DNA of 64,000 bases from Micromonospora sp. WMMD812 (GCF_027497215.1 NZ_CP114904.1:6168501-6232500); one strand, 5' to 3'. Shown: positions 39,533 to 51,666, numbered from the stretch's first letter. Notes: generated from the letters alone by a model not told the origin. Translations and numbers: made by a program.

Positions 39533-40878
39533 CGCGTCGGCTCCCGGCGCGCGGCCGCGATGACGTCCCGGAGCCAGGCGTACGAGGACTTCGGAGTGCG
39601 GACCTGGCTGGCGTAGTCCACATGCACCAGGCCGAAGCGCTTGGTGAAACCCTCCGCCCACTCCCAGTTGTCCAGCAGCGACCAGACGAAGTACCCGCGC
39701 ACGTCGACGCCGTCGTCGAGGGCCGCCCGGACCGCCCGCAGGTGCCCGTCGAGGTACGCGATCCGGTCCGGATCGTGTACCCGCCCGTCCGGCCCGGGCG
39801 CGTCGTCGTACGCGCAGCCGCTCTCGGTGATCTCGATCGGCGGCAGCGCGTCGCCGTACGTGCGGTGCAGCCAGCCGAGCAGCTCGTGCAGGCCGTCCGG
39901 GGCCACCGGCCAGTCGAACGCGGTACGCGGATAGCCGTCCAGCGGCACCAACTCGAACGGCAGCGGCGACCCCTCCGCCGGGGCGCGTACGCCGGTCGGG
40001 TTGTAGTAGTTGACGCCGAGCACGTCGATCGGGGCGGCGATGGTCGCCAGGTCGTCCTCGTGGACCAGCGCCGGGTCGGCGGCGGCGCCCGCCGGGTAGC
40101 CCCGGCCGAACAGCGGGTCGGTGAAGACCCGGTTGTGCAGCGCCTCGTACGCCGCGCCCGCGGCCCGGTCGGCGTCGGTGTCGCCGAGCACCCGCACGGG
40201 CGAGTAGTTGTTGGCGATGGCGACCGGGCTGGTGGTGCGGGCGCGCAGGGCGGCGACCGCCAGGCCGTGGCCGAGCAGTTGGTGGTGGGCCACCGGGAAG
40301 GCGTCGAAGAGCAGCATCCGGCCGGGGGCGTGCACGCCCATCCCGTAGCCGAGGCTCATGTGGATGAACGGCTCGTTCAGCGTGATCCAGAGCCGGACCC
40401 GGTCGCCCAGCCGGGCCGCGACCAGGTCGGCGTACTCGGCGAATCGGGCCGCCGTGTCCCGGTTCAGCCAACCGCCCGCGTCCTCGACGGGCTGCGGCAG
40501 GTCCCAGTGGTACAGGGTGGCCACCGGGTCGACGCCGTGGGCGAGCAGGTCGTCGACCAGCAGGTCGTAGAAGTCCAGGCCGTCGGGGTGAGCCGGTCCG
40601 GCGCCGGTCGGCTGGATCCGCGGCCAGGCGACGGAGAAGCGGTACGCCGAGACGCCGAGCGCCGCGAGCAGCGCGACGTCCTCCCGGTGCCGGTGGTAGT
40701 GGTCGCAGGCGACGTCGCCGGTGCTGCCGTCGCTGATCCGGCCCGGGGAGTGGGCGAAGGTGTCCCAGATGGAGGGTCCGCGTCCGCCCGCGCCGACCGC
40801 GCCCTCGATCTGGTACGCCGACGTGGAGACGCCCCAGCGGAATCCGGTGGGGAACTGCGGCATCGGTGCGGTCGGCAT
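39529..40878 (-). CDS. GH1 beta-glucosidase
   Basis: A 449-residue family 1 glycosidase. The acid/base is E169 in WITLNEPFIHMSLGYG and the nucleophile E352 in PPIEITESGCAY; RWGVSTSAYQIEGA is the family start and SLLDNWEWAEGFTKRFGLVHVD the family end. No signal peptide, so it is intracellular and acts on imported glucosides. ATG 40878 follows GGGAGGG. Operon with the MFS transporter. Confidence 0.93.
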   Translation of the reverse strand: MPTAPMPQFPTGFRWGVSTSAYQIEGAVGAGGRGPSIWDTFAHSPGRISDGSTGDVACDHYHRHREDVALLAALGVSAYRFSVAWPRIQPTGAGPAHPDGLDFYDLLVDDLLAHGVDPVATLYHWDLPQPVEDAGGWLNRDTAARFAEYADLVAARLGDRVRLWITLNEPFIHMSLGYGMGVHAPGRMLLFDAFPVAHHQLLGHGLAVAALRARTTSPVAIANNYSPVRVLGDTDADRAAGAAYEALHNRVFTDPLFGRGYPAGAAADPALVHEDDLATIAAPIDVLGVNYYNPTGVRAPAEGSPLPFELVPLDGYPRTAFDWPVAPDGLHELLGWLHRTYGDALPPIEITESGCAYDDAPGPDGRVHDPDRIAYLDGHLRAVRAALDDGVDVRGYFVWSLLDNWEWAEGFTKRFGLVHVDYASQVRTPKSSYAWLRDVIAAARREPTR

Positions 40879-40892
40879 GCGCCCTCCCGGTC

Positions 40893-40907
40893 AACGTGAA
40901 ACGTGTT
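40893..40907 (-). promoter_or_regulatory. AACGTG direct repeat, possible LacI-type operator
   Basis: AACGTGA-AACGTGT (7-base direct repeat) lies 15-29 bases ahead of the GH1 ATG. GH1/MFS operons in this phylum are usually controlled by LacI-family repressors, but no such regulator is adjacent and the site is not a clean LacI palindrome. Confidence 0.3.
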
Positions 40908-41064
40908 CGGGACTTTAGGGCGCGTTCCGCGATTACGCCATAGGCCGGGATGACTTCATGCGCAATGCTTTTCGGCGTGTCTTTTTCCAAACCCGTCCAG
41001 GTACGTCCAAATTTGCGCATAGAGTGCCGATATCGTGGGATGTCCTCACCGGAGGAAGACGGAA

Positions 41065-41511
41065 ATGATCCTCGTGGAACGCAGTGCGCACGTGGCGGCG
41101 CCGGTGGAAGCGGTCTGGGACGTGGTGCAGCGGGCCGAGCAGCTGCCGGCCTGGCTGGCGGGGGTCCGCGCGGCCGAGGTGCTCTCGGGAGAGGGCTTCG
41201 GTCGGCGGCAACGGGTCCAGGCCGGGCGTGGCGCGGCGCATGAGGCCGAGGTGATCGCCTACCAGGAGCCGACCCTGATCGGGTGGCGCGAGCGCGCCAA
41301 GGGTGCCGGCGCCCGGGCGGAGGCGCGCACCGAGATCTACGTTCAACTCACTCCCGACGAGGAGGAGGGTGGCACCGTCGTGCGGCTCATCGTCGTACGC
41401 TGGCCGGCTGGTCCGGTCAAGGCCGCCCTGCTCCGGCTCGGTCTGCGCCGGGTCGGCGCCGACCTGGAGGACTCGTTGGCCCGGCTGACCGACCTGGCCG
41501 CCGTCGGCTGA
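41065..41511 (+). CDS. SRPBCC (START-like) domain protein
   Basis: A 148-residue protein: ILVERSAHVAAPVEAVWDVV is the first strand and helix of the START-like fold, WLAGVRAAEVL follows, and the long C-terminal helix is RRVGADLEDSLARLTDLA. A carrier or cyclase role for a hydrophobic ligand is possible. ATG 41065 follows GGAGG by 9 bases; an earlier in-frame ATG at 41035 lacks this. Divergent from the GH1 operon. Confidence 0.75.
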   Translation: MILVERSAHVAAPVEAVWDVVQRAEQLPAWLAGVRAAEVLSGEGFGRRQRVQAGRGAAHEAEVIAYQEPTLIGWRERAKGAGARAEARTEIYVQLTPDEEEGGTVVRLIVVRWPAGPVKAALLRLGLRRVGADLEDSLARLTDLAAVG

Positions 41512-41628
41512 CCGGACACGTCCCCGGCGTCGCGCCCGCGACGGCGGTGACCCGGCGTCCCCGCCAGGGACCCCGGGTCACCGCCCACTACCCGTGCCGC
41601 CCGCCCGGCGTGCGCGGGGCCCGGCGAA

Positions 41629-41663
41629 CACGAAGGGCCCGCGCACCGCGCGGGCCCTTCGTG
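41629..41663. terminator. Bidirectional terminator, same core as 28027-28059
   Basis: Sixteen-base perfect arms around a 3-base loop, just before the stop of the minus-strand aceE. The inner arm GAAGGGCCCGCGC is identical to that of the terminator at 28027-28059. Confidence 0.88.
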
Positions 41664-41673
41664 GTGACTCGGT

Positions 41674-44418
41674 CTAGCTGTCGCCGCCGGTCTCACCGAC
41701 CGGCGCCGCGTTGACGTCGTCGATCGCGTACTTCTTGGCCGCCTCGGCCGGCACGGTGGCCGGCACCGCGCCGCGCAGCGCGAGCTGGCGCAGCGTCGCG
41801 ACCACGATCGACTCGGCGTCGACGTGGAAGTGCCGGCGCAGCGCGTGCCGGGTGTCCGACATGCCGAAGCCGTCGGTGCCGAGCGAGGTGTAGTCGCCGG
41901 GCACCCAGCGGGCGATCAGGTCCGGCACCGCCCGCATGAAGTCGCTGACCGCGACCTTCGGCCCGTCCGCGTCGGCCAGCTTCCGCTGGATGTACGGCAC
42001 CCGCGGCTCGGCGCCCGGGTTGAGCAGGTTGTGCTCCTCGGCCTCGACCGCGTCGCGGCGCAGCTCGGTCCAGGAGGTCACCGACCAGACGTCGGCGGCC
42101 ACGCCCCAGTCCTGGGCGAGCAGCTGCTGCGCCTTGAGCGCCCACTGCATGCCGGTGCCGGAGGCGAGGACGTTCGCCTTCGGCGCGTCCCCGTCGACCT
42201 GCGGGGCGGGGGAGTAGCGGTAGATGCCCTTGAGCAGCCCCTCGACGTCCACACCCTCCGGCTCGGCCGGCTGGAAGATCGGCTCGTTGTAGACGGTGAG
42301 GTAGTAGAAGACGTTCTCCTGCGCCTCCCCGTACATCCGGTGCAGGCCGTTCTCCACGATGTGCGCGATCTCGAACGAGAACGCCGGGTCGTACGCGACC
42401 ACCGCCGGGTTGGTGGCGGCGATCAGGTGCGAGTGGCCGTCCTCGTGCTGGAGACCCTCACCGTTGAGCGTGGTCCGCCCAGCGGTGGCGCCGAGAAGGA
42501 AGCCCCGGGCCATCTGGTCGGCGGCCGCCCAGAGCCCGTCCGCGGTGCGCTGGAACCCGAACATCGAGTAGAAGATGTACATCGGGATCATCGGCTCGTC
42601 GTGCGTGGCGTACGACGTGCCGGCGGCGGTGAACGAGGCGACCGAGCCGGCCTCGTTGATGCCCTCGTGCAGGATCTGCCCGGCGGTCGACTCCTTGTAC
42701 GACAGGAACAGCTCCCGGTCCACCGAGGTGTACCGCTGGCCGTGCGGCGAGTAGATCTTCGCGGTCGGGAAGATCGAGTCCAGGCCGAAGGTGCGCGCCT
42801 CGTCCGGGATGATCGGCACCCAGCGCTTGCCGAACTCCTTGTCCTTCATGATGTCCTTGAGCAGGCGGACGAAGGCCATCGTGGTGGCCACCTTCTGCTT
42901 GCCCGAGCCGCGCTTGACGTCGGCGAACCGCTCCGGCCCCGGGATGACCAGCTTCTTGGAGGTGGTCCGCCGGGACGGCAGGTAACCGCCCAGCTGCTCG
43001 CGCCGCTCCCTCAGGTACTGCATCTCGTCGGACTTGTCATCCGGGCGGTAGTACGGCGGCAGGTAGGGGTTCTCCTCGAGCGCCGAGTCCGGGATGTCCA
43101 GGTAGAGCCGGTCGCGGAAGGTCTTCAGGTCCTCCAGCGTCAGCTTCTTCATCTGGTGCGTGGCGTTGCGGGCCTCGAAGTGCGAGCCGAGCGTCCAGCC
43201 CTTGATCGTCTTGGCCAGGATCACCGTCGGCTGCCCGGTGTGCTCCATCGCCGCCTTGTAGGCCGCGTAGAGCTTTCGGTAGTCGTGCCCGCCGCGCTTG
43301 AGGTTCCAGATCTCGTCGTCACTGAGGTGCTCGACCATCTTGCGGGTGCGCGGGTCGCGCCCGAAGAAGTGCTCCCGGACGTACGCCCCGGACTCCGCCT
43401 TGTAGGTCTGGTAGTCGCCGTCCGGCGTGGTGTTCATGAGGTTCACCAGCGCGCCGTCGGTGTCCGCGGCCAGCAGCGGGTCCCACTCGCGGCCCCAGAC
43501 CACCTTGATGACGTTCCAGCCGGCGCCCCGGAAGAAGGCCTCCAGCTCCTGCATGACCTTGCCGTTGCCCCGCACCGGGCCGTCCAGCCGCTGCAGGTTG
43601 CAGTTGATCACGAAGGTGAGGTTGTCCAGCTCCTCGCGGGCGGCCACGCCGATCGCGCCGAGGGTCTCCGGCTCGTCCATCTCGCCGTCGCCGAGGAACG
43701 CCCAGACGTGCTGGTCGGAGGTGTCCTTGATGCCGCGGTGCTGCAGGTAGCGGTTGAACCGGGCCTGGTAGATCGCGTTCAGGCCGCCGAGCCCCATCGA
43801 GACGGTGGGGAACTCCCAGAAGTCGGGCATCAGCCGCGGGTGCGGGTACGACGGCAGAGCGCCGCCCAGGTGCGACAGCTCCTGGCGGAACCCGTCGAGC
43901 TGGTCCTCGCTGAGCCGGCCCTCCATGAACGCCCGCGCGTACATGCCGGGGGACGCGTGCCCCTGGTAGAAGATGTGGTCGCCGCCGCCCGGGTGGTTCT
44001 TGCCGCGGAAGAAGTGGTTGAAGCCCACCTCGTAGAGCGACGCGGAGCTGGCGAAGGTGGAGATGTGGCCGCCGACGCCGATCTCCGGGCGCTGCGCCCG
44101 GTGCACGAGCATCGCGGCGTTCCACCGGATGTACGCCCGGATCCGCCGCTCGACGTGCTCGTCACCCGGGAACCACGGCTCCCGCTCCGGGGGGATGGAG
44201 TTGATGTAGTCCGTGGTGGTCAGGGACGGCACCCCGACCTGGCGCTCGCGGGCCCGCTCGAGCAGGCGCAGCATCACGTAGCGGGCGCGCTTGGTTCCGC
44301 GCTCGTCGATGACCCCGTCGAGCGACTCGACCCATTCGCTGGTTTCTTCAGGGTCGATGTCCGGAAGCTGGCTCGGCAGGCCGGCGGTGATCACCGGGCG
44401 CTTGCGTTCCGTAGCCAC
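41674..44418 (-). CDS. aceE: Pyruvate dehydrogenase E1 component (homodimeric AceE)
   Basis: A 914-residue E1p decarboxylase. The TPP motif is [20 protein letters not shown] with ...[35 protein letters not shown] and [18 protein letters not shown] are characteristic of homodimeric AceE. It oxidatively decarboxylates pyruvate and passes acetyl to an E2 encoded elsewhere. GTG 44418 follows GAGGGA. Monocistronic, converging on the SRPBCC gene. Confidence 0.96.
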   Translation of the reverse strand: MATERKRPVITAGLPSQLPDIDPEETSEWVESLDGVIDERGTKRARYVMLRLLERARERQVGVPSLTTTDYINSIPPEREPWFPGDEHVERRIRAYIRWNAAMLVHRAQRPEIGVGGHISTFASSASLYEVGFNHFFRGKNHPGGGDHIFYQGHASPGMYARAFMEGRLSEDQLDGFRQELSHLGGALPSYPHPRLMPDFWEFPTVSMGLGGLNAIYQARFNRYLQHRGIKDTSDQHVWAFLGDGEMDEPETLGAIGVAAREELDNLTFVINCNLQRLDGPVRGNGKVMQELEAFFRGAGWNVIKVVWGREWDPLLAADTDGALVNLMNTTPDGDYQTYKAESGAYVREHFFGRDPRTRKMVEHLSDDEIWNLKRGGHDYRKLYAAYKAAMEHTGQPTVILAKTIKGWTLGSHFEARNATHQMKKLTLEDLKTFRDRLYLDIPDSALEENPYLPPYYRPDDKSDEMQYLRERREQLGGYLPSRRTTSKKLVIPGPERFADVKRGSGKQKVATTMAFVRLLKDIMKDKEFGKRWVPIIPDEARTFGLDSIFPTAKIYSPHGQRYTSVDRELFLSYKESTAGQILHEGINEAGSVASFTAAGTSYATHDEPMIPMYIFYSMFGFQRTADGLWAAADQMARGFLLGATAGRTTLNGEGLQHEDGHSHLIAATNPAVVAYDPAFSFEIAHIVENGLHRMYGEAQENVFYYLTVYNEPIFQPAEPEGVDVEGLLKGIYRYSPAPQVDGDAPKANVLASGTGMQWALKAQQLLAQDWGVAADVWSVTSWTELRRDAVEAEEHNLLNPGAEPRVPYIQRKLADADGPKVAVSDFMRAVPDLIARWVPGDYTSLGTDGFGMSDTRHALRRHFHVDAESIVVATLRQLALRGAVPATVPAEAAKKYAIDDVNAAPVGETGGDS

Positions 44419-44594
44419 AGGCGGTCCCTCGGTTGTGTGTGGGATAGGTCTCTAGCGCCATCCTGCCCCCTCGTGGCACCCGGCGTCACGTCTAGGTCCC
44501 CCCGACGCGACGCTCAACACAGGTACCCGTCGGTAACTTTGTGCGACTATCGGCCCTGCCCGGCCGGCTTGTCCGACGTCCATACCCTGCCGTC

Positions 44595-45122
44595 ATGAGA
44601 TGGCCATCGAGGGTGCTCGGTGCGGCGATGACGATCGTGGGCGTTCTCGGCGCGGCGGCCGGCGCGGTGACGGCCTGGTTCGGGTCGCCGGCGGCGCTGT
44701 TGATCGCGGCGCTGGGCGCGACCCTGGCCCTGCTCGGCGTCGGCCTGCTTCGCGACCTGCGGCGTCCACGGCCGGCGGTGAGCCGGCGTGACGACGGAGG
44801 TGGCGGCTATCTGCTGGGCGTCCCGAGCGGCGACGCCGGCGGGGCCCACGGCGACCATCGCGGCGGTCGGGACTGCCGCGACCAGTCCGGCGCGGACCCC
44901 GGCGGCGGAGGCGGGTCCGGCTCCGATCACAGCGGGTGGTCCGGCTCGGACTCCGGCGGCCGATCGGATTACGGCGGTCGGGCCGGCTCCGACTCCGGCG
45001 GGTGGTCCGGGTCGGACTCCGGCGGTCGGGCCGGCTCCGACTCCGGCGGGTGGTCCGGGTCGGACTCCGGCGGTGGCTGGTCGGGCGGTGGCGACTCGGG
45101 TGGCGGTGGCGGCGGCTACTGA
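44595..45122 (+). CDS. Small membrane protein with Gly/Ser/Asp repeat tail
   Basis: A 175-residue protein: two hydrophobic helices (GAAMTIVGVLGAAAGAVTAW, then PAALLIAALGATLALLGVGL) followed by a 95-residue tail made of Gly, Ser, Asp and Trp in near-repeats of SGSDSGGRAGSDSGGW. No family recognised. The start ATG 44595 begins just before the first helix; an earlier ATG at 44541 is possible but adds a basic non-hydrophobic stretch. It diverges from aceE. Confidence 0.65.
   Translation: MRWPSRVLGAAMTIVGVLGAAAGAVTAWFGSPAALLIAALGATLALLGVGLLRDLRRPRPAVSRRDDGGGGYLLGVPSGDAGGAHGDHRGGRDCRDQSGADPGGGGGSGSDHSGWSGSDSGGRSDYGGRAGSDSGGWSGSDSGGRAGSDSGGWSGSDSGGGWSGGGDSGGGGGGY
44977..45072 (+). repeat. Tandem 48-bp repeat in the Gly/Ser/Asp tail
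   Basis: Two essentially identical 48-bp units (44977-45024, 45025-45072) starting GTCGGGCCGGCTCC, flanked by further degenerate copies. Each encodes GRAGSDSGGWSGSDSG with Gly at the end, and the frame is preserved. Confidence 0.85.
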
Positions 45123-45148
45123 CGTCCGCCTGGGGCAGAATGCGACGT

Positions 45149-45553
45149 ATGCGTAGTGACGTGATCACCGTCCAGACCGGGCCCCGGCCGGCCGTCCGCG
45201 ATATCACCGCCGAGGCCCAGGGATTCGTCTCCGGCCACGGCGACGGTCTGCTGCACATCTTCGTGCCGCACGCCACCGCCGGGCTGGCGATCATCGAGAC
45301 CGGGTCCGGCTCCGACGACGACCTGCTCACCGCGCTGGACGGCCTGCTACCCGCCGACGACCGCTGGCGGCACCGGCACGGCTCGGCCGGTCACGGTCGG
45401 GACCACGTGCTGCCCGCGTTCCTCCCGCCGTACGCCACTCTGCCGGTGCTCAGCGGGCGCCTGGCACTGGGCACCTGGCAGTCGCTCTGCCTGGTCGACA
45501 CCAACGGCGACAACGCGACCCGTCAGGTCCGCTTCTCCTTCCTCCCCGGCTGA
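45149..45553 (+). CDS. YjbQ family protein (UPF0047)
   Basis: A 134-residue protein of the YjbQ/UPF0047 family. Motifs: LLHIFVPHATAGLAIIETG, HRHGSAGHGRDHVLPAFL and LGTWQSLCLVDTNGDN, with conserved histidines clustering at the trimer surface. Family members bind metals or nucleotides and some show thiamin phosphate synthase activity; the true role is uncertain. Starts ATG 45149, 26 bases after the previous stop. Confidence 0.88.
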   Translation: MRSDVITVQTGPRPAVRDITAEAQGFVSGHGDGLLHIFVPHATAGLAIIETGSGSDDDLLTALDGLLPADDRWRHRHGSAGHGRDHVLPAFLPPYATLPVLSGRLALGTWQSLCLVDTNGDNATRQVRFSFLPG

Positions 45554-45584
45554 CCGCGTCCGGCTCCCGCCGGGCGTTCGGGGC

Positions 45585-45634
45585 AGATCTTGGTAGGAAA
45601 GTGCGCCCAGAGGGGCCTTTTCCTATTAAGATCT
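45585..45634. repeat. Palindromic intergenic repeat, AGATCTT..TAGGAAA family
   Basis: Left arm AGATCTTGGTAGGAAA (45585-45600) pairs with the right arm (TTTCCTA, TT, AAGATCT, ending 45634) around GTGCGCCC-AGA-GGGGCC, which itself can pair as CCC/GGG. Fifty bases in total with two mismatched positions. A+T-rich for this genome, in the gap between YjbQ and the MarR gene. Unrelated to the GATCATG family. Confidence 0.75.
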
Positions 45635-45735
45635 CGCGTTCGTGAGACGTTCGGCGGAGGCGACCGGCCGAGCGGCCGGGCCGGGCGCCGTCCGAGGTGA
45701 TCAACTAGCGCGTTTCCGCACGTAGACTGGCCGGC

Positions 45736-46371
45736 ATGAGGCAGCACGCGGCGCCGGCCGGCGGCGCGGGACCAGCCGGCGGCGCGGGACCAGCCGGCGG
45801 CGCTGGAGCGGGCGGCGGCGCTGGAGCGGGCGGCGGCGCTGGAGCGGGCGGCGGCGCTGGAGCGGGCGGCGGCGATGGAGCGGGCGGCGGCGATGGAGCG
45901 GGCGGCGGCGATGGAGCGGGCGGCGGCGATGGAGCGGGCGACCGGGCCCGGCTGGCCGGCGAGACCGTGCGCCGGATCCTGCACGTCGCTTCGGCCATCT
46001 GGCACGACCAGGACGCCGAGTTCGCCGAACTGGGTCTCACCCCGGCGGTCGCCCGCGCGCTCCACCAACTCGACCCGGACCGGCCGATGCCGGCGCGCGA
46101 CCTCGCCGACCAACTGCGCTGCGATCGGTCCAACGTGACCGCCCTGGTCGACAGGCTGGAGCAGGCCGGCCTGGTGCGGCGGCGCGTCGACCCGGCCGAC
46201 CGGCGGCAGAAGACGCTGGTGGTGACCGAGGCGGGGCGGCACATGCGCCAGCGGGTCCACCAGGTGTTGTCGGACTCGCGACTGTTCGCCGGGCTCAGCA
46301 CCGAGGAGTTGGCGGCGCTGCGCGAACTGGTGCGGAAGGTCTCGGACGGCGGCTGCCCCGACGGTTCGTAG
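45736..46371 (+). CDS. MarR-family regulator with a Gly/Ala tandem-repeat N-terminus
   Basis: A 211-residue protein whose real MarR domain is residues 75-205: helix 1-2 ([19 protein letters not shown]), [23 protein letters not shown] and wing [18 protein letters not shown]. The 68 residues before it are low complexity: PAGGAG units, then four AGAGGG and three DGAGGG units with one partial. MarR proteins normally start about 10 residues before the first helix, so this head is an add-on. In-frame starts further in are lacking (no GTG or ATG in the repeats in this frame), so the repeats are probably translated. Confidence 0.82.
   Translation: MRQHAAPAGGAGPAGGAGPAGGAGAGGGAGAGGGAGAGGGAGAGGGDGAGGGDGAGGGDGAGGGDGAGDRARLAGETVRRILHVASAIWHDQDAEFAELGLTPAVARALHQLDPDRPMPARDLADQLRCDRSNVTALVDRLEQAGLVRRRVDPADRRQKTLVVTEAGRHMRQRVHQVLSDSRLFAGLSTEELAALRELVRKVSDGGCPDGS
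45760..45939 (+). repeat. 18-bp variable tandem repeat in the MarR gene
   Basis: Ten copies of an 18-base unit in three sub-types: GGAGPA-coding (2), GCTGGAGCGGGCGGCGGC (4) and GATGGAGCGGGCGGCGGC (4, last one partial). The perfect blocks indicate recent slippage or unequal exchange. Every unit is a multiple of three, so copy-number change keeps the frame. Confidence 0.9.
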
Positions 46372-46511
46372 CCCTGATCCTCCGATCGCCTTGAGCCGGC
46401 CCCACTCCACCCAGCGACCGTTGTCGAACACGTGCCAGTCGGCGTGCCCGGCGCGGCCGGACCAGTCCCGCCGGCGTGTGTCCGGGTGGGCGCACCTGGC
46501 TCGCGTCGGTA

Positions 46512-49379
<2,868 letters not shown>

Positions 49380-49490
49380 ATTCCGTTCCACCCGGTGCGC
49401 CACTTGCGCGGGGGGCCACAACTGTGTGGACTTTGCCTGACGGCGCCGACCAGGCGCCGCGAGCAGGATGAGAAGAGGAGGCACGCGACA

Positions 49491-49928
49491 GTGAGCGCGA
49501 CCGCTGGTCAGGCCGCCGACGGGGTACGCAGCCTGGCGGACCGGTTCGGTGTCGAGCCGGGGATGGTCGTCATGGAGATGGGGTACGACGACGACGTCGA
49601 CCAGGATCTCCGAGACGCCCTGACCGACCGCTGTGGAGATCTCGTCGACGAGGACACCGACGAGGTCGTCGACGCGGTGCTCGTCTGGTACCGCGACGGC
49701 GATGGTGACCTCTTCGAGATCCTGGTCGACGCCCTCGGCCCGCTGGCCGACAACGGGGTCGTGTGGCTGCTCACGCCCAAGGCGGGGCGGGAGGGGCACG
49801 TCGAGCCGAGCGAGATCGCCGAGTCCGCCCCCACGGCTGGGCTCCAGCAGACCTCGACGGTCAACGCCGGCCGGGACTGGAGCGGTGCCCGCCTGGTCCT
49901 GCGCCGCGGGGCCAAGGGCAAGAAGTAG
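49491..49928 (+). CDS. DUF3052 family protein
   Basis: A 145-residue acidic protein of the actinobacterial DUF3052 family: RFGVEPGMVVMEMGYDDDVD, then WYRDGDGDLFEILVDALGPL and the basic end RDWSGARLVLRRGAKGKK. The function is unknown; gene order near aceE and AhpE is conserved in streptomycetes. The GTG at 49491 is preceded by GAGGAGG. Confidence 0.88.
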   Translation: MSATAGQAADGVRSLADRFGVEPGMVVMEMGYDDDVDQDLRDALTDRCGDLVDEDTDEVVDAVLVWYRDGDGDLFEILVDALGPLADNGVVWLLTPKAGREGHVEPSEIAESAPTAGLQQTSTVNAGRDWSGARLVLRRGAKGKK

Positions 49929-50037
49929 ACTCCGGCCGCCCGTCGCCTCTGGGGCGCGGCAGCCGTTCGGTCACCCGGCGGGAACGCCGCCGGGTGTAGC
50001 AGGCTGTTGCCATCCCACCCAGCTGAGGAGTTCTCGC

Positions 50038-50502
50038 ATGCCCATCGAGGTTGGCGCCGAGGCGCCGGACTTCGTGCTCAAGGACCAGAACAACCAGGAG
50101 GTGCGGCTCGCCGGCTTCCGCGGCAAGCGCACGGTCCTGCTGATCTTCTACCCGCTGGCCTTCACCGGCATCTGCCAGGGCGAGCTGTGCGAGGTACGGG
50201 ACAACCTCGACGAGTACGTCAACGACGACGTCCAGGTGCTGACCGTCAGCGTCGACTCGGTCTACGCCCACAAGGTGTGGGCGGACCGGGAGGGCTACCA
50301 GTTCCCGATGCTCGCCGACTTCTGGCCGCACGGCGCGGTCGCCCAGGCGTACGGCGTCTTCAACGAGACCACCGGCTTCGCCAACCGGGGCACCTTCGTC
50401 ATCGACAAGGCAGGCGTGGTCCGGTTCGCCGAGATGAACATGCCGGGCGAGGCCCGCGACCAGCAGGGCTGGCGCAAGGCGCTGGCCGAGGCCGTCGCCT
50501 GA
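50038..50502 (+). CDS. Peroxiredoxin AhpE-type
   Basis: A 154-residue peroxidase close to M. tuberculosis AhpE: APDFVLKDQNNQEVRLAGF, LAFTGICQGELCEVRD with the peroxidatic Cys in TGIC, ADFWPHGAVAQAYGVFN and RGTFVIDKAGVVRFAEM. A second Cys five residues on (GELC) is absent from the mycobacterial protein and could form a local disulfide. Linked to DUF3052, 109 bases upstream. ATG 50038 follows GAGGAG. Confidence 0.92.
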   Translation: MPIEVGAEAPDFVLKDQNNQEVRLAGFRGKRTVLLIFYPLAFTGICQGELCEVRDNLDEYVNDDVQVLTVSVDSVYAHKVWADREGYQFPMLADFWPHGAVAQAYGVFNETTGFANRGTFVIDKAGVVRFAEMNMPGEARDQQGWRKALAEAVA

Positions 50503-50584
50503 TCCCCACCGGCCACGCCGTGCGTCCGGGCCGGCGGCGAGCAGGGTAAGCTTGCCAGCCACCGGCCCGCCGTACGGGCGTTCC

Positions 50585-50656
50585 GGGCGCGTAGCTCAGT
50601 GGGAGAGCACTCGCCTTACAAGCGAGGGGTCGCAGGTTCGAAACCTGCCGCGCCCA
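50585..50656 (+). tRNA. tRNA-Val(UAC)
   Basis: Cloverleaf: acceptor GGGCGCG/CGCGCCC with discriminator A, D arm GCTC-AGTGGGA-GAGC, anticodon stem CTCGC/GCGAG with loop CTTACAA (anticodon UAC, reading GUA/GUG), T arm GCAGG-TTCGAAA-CCTGC. CCA is not encoded. It marks the left edge of the degraded island and could be its attachment site. Confidence 0.95.
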
Positions 50657-50735
50657 CAAACCCCCTCCCACCTGCGAAAACGCTAGTGGCGCACAGCACG
50701 ATCCGTACGCTTAGCCGCTCACAGAGCACTCGCCT
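50604..50735 (+). repeat. 13-bp direct repeat of tRNA-Val anticodon arm (possible att remnant)
   Basis: AGAGCACTCGCCT occurs inside the tRNA (50604-50616, D/anticodon stem) and again 119 bases on (50723-50735), after which the sequences diverge. Integrases commonly recombine at the anticodon stem-loop, so this may be an attachment-site scar. Confidence 0.4.
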
Positions 50736-50920
50736 ACGCGCTGCGGAATTGACCGGCTCGGCCGAAACGTCGGCCCGCCAGAAGCCCGTAGACGGGCGAA
50801 TCCACCCCCGCCGGAGTCCGGACCACCCCCGGCGGTCCGCACCGGCGTCCACCGAGCCCTCAACGGGCCGTAGCCGGGACCGTACGGATTGCGCGCGGGT
50901 GCTGTGTGGAGGTGGACGGC

Positions 50921-51258
50921 ATGGCCAGTCGACGCGGTGACCTACCCACGGACCTCGGCCCCTTCGCGCCGTGGATCGACCCGTTCCGGCTGTCCCTCCA
51001 AGTCGCCGAGCGATCCGAGCGCACCATGGAGATTTACACCGACGCAGCCTCCTGGTTCGCCGGCTGCTGCGCGACACCGAATGCTGAACGTCAGGGAGCG
51101 TGACACGCGACGAGCTGCGCCTGTTCTTCGTCCCCGTGCAGGAGATCGAGTACGCCCGCGGCTACCGCAACATCATCGGCCGGGCCCAGCAAGCCTGCTT
51201 CAAGTGGTACGCCGAGGAGGAGGAAATGGAGGCGAACACGTCGTCGCCCGCGTTGTAG
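50921..51258 (+). pseudogene. Tyrosine recombinase remnant (N-terminal part, frameshifted)
   Basis: Frame one from ATG 50921 (GGAGG upstream) reads WIDPFRLSLQVAERSERTM and EIYTDAASWFAG, the N-terminal SAM-like core-binding domain of actinophage-type integrases. After 51100 the next frame continues it: VTRDELRLFFVPVQEIEYAR, GYRNIIGRAQQACFKWYAEE. One frameshift joins them. At about 51228 the homology stops and antisense phage-like sequence begins, so the catalytic domain is deleted. Confidence 0.7.
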
Positions 51259-51318
51259 GCGCGGACACCGTTGACCAGGATGGTCTGCTTGGCGATGTAC
51301 TTGGCGGACGGGTCGCAT
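51229..51318 (-). pseudogene. Truncated phage-like small protein remnant
   Basis: Minus-strand frame DPSAKYIAKQTILVNGVRAY and NAGDDV reads well, but the ATG at 51318 is one base out of register, and it is cut off at about 51229 where it abuts the integrase remnant. In intact actinophage-type elements similar small proteins lie beside head genes (inference). Confidence 0.45.
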
Positions 51319-51320
51319 GA

Positions 51321-51627
51321 TCACATCCCGACGATCTGGTAGGTGACTTCGTTGGCGGTGCCGTTGACGGCGATCGGCACGCGCCCGCTTGCGTCGCTGT
51401 GCACCCGGATCGCGGAGACCGCACCAGCAGCGACGGTGACGACGCGGGAGGCGACGGCAGACCGTCGTACAGTGCACCGACGGTCAGGGTGACGGTGTAG
51501 GCGCCCGCTCCGGCGTTGCGGGCGAATGAAACGCATCCGGCGGGAACGATGTCGCCGCTGGTTTGCCGGTCCCGGTCGTGAGAGCGGTGCCCGCGTTGGT
51601 GGGCAGCTCGGCGTTGTAGTCGGCCAT
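51321..51627 (-). pseudogene. Phage-like head/decoration protein remnant, two frameshifts
   Basis: Reads MADYNAELPTNAGTALTTGT, then (shift) GDIVPAGCVSFARNAGAGAY and TVTLTVGALYDGL, then (shift) RVVTVAAGAVSAIRVHSDAS and NGTANEVTYQIVGM before TGA. The beta-rich small-protein pattern resembles minor capsid or decoration proteins of actinophages. ATG 51627 is preceded by GGAAAG. Confidence 0.5.
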
Positions 51628-51666
51628 GGTGCTCGCTTTCCGGGGCTCGGCCAGGGTGATGCGCCG

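Noticed and set aside
45760..45939. CRISPR array
   Set aside because: The units are contiguous, 18 bp, without spacers and inside a gene; no cas gene is present.
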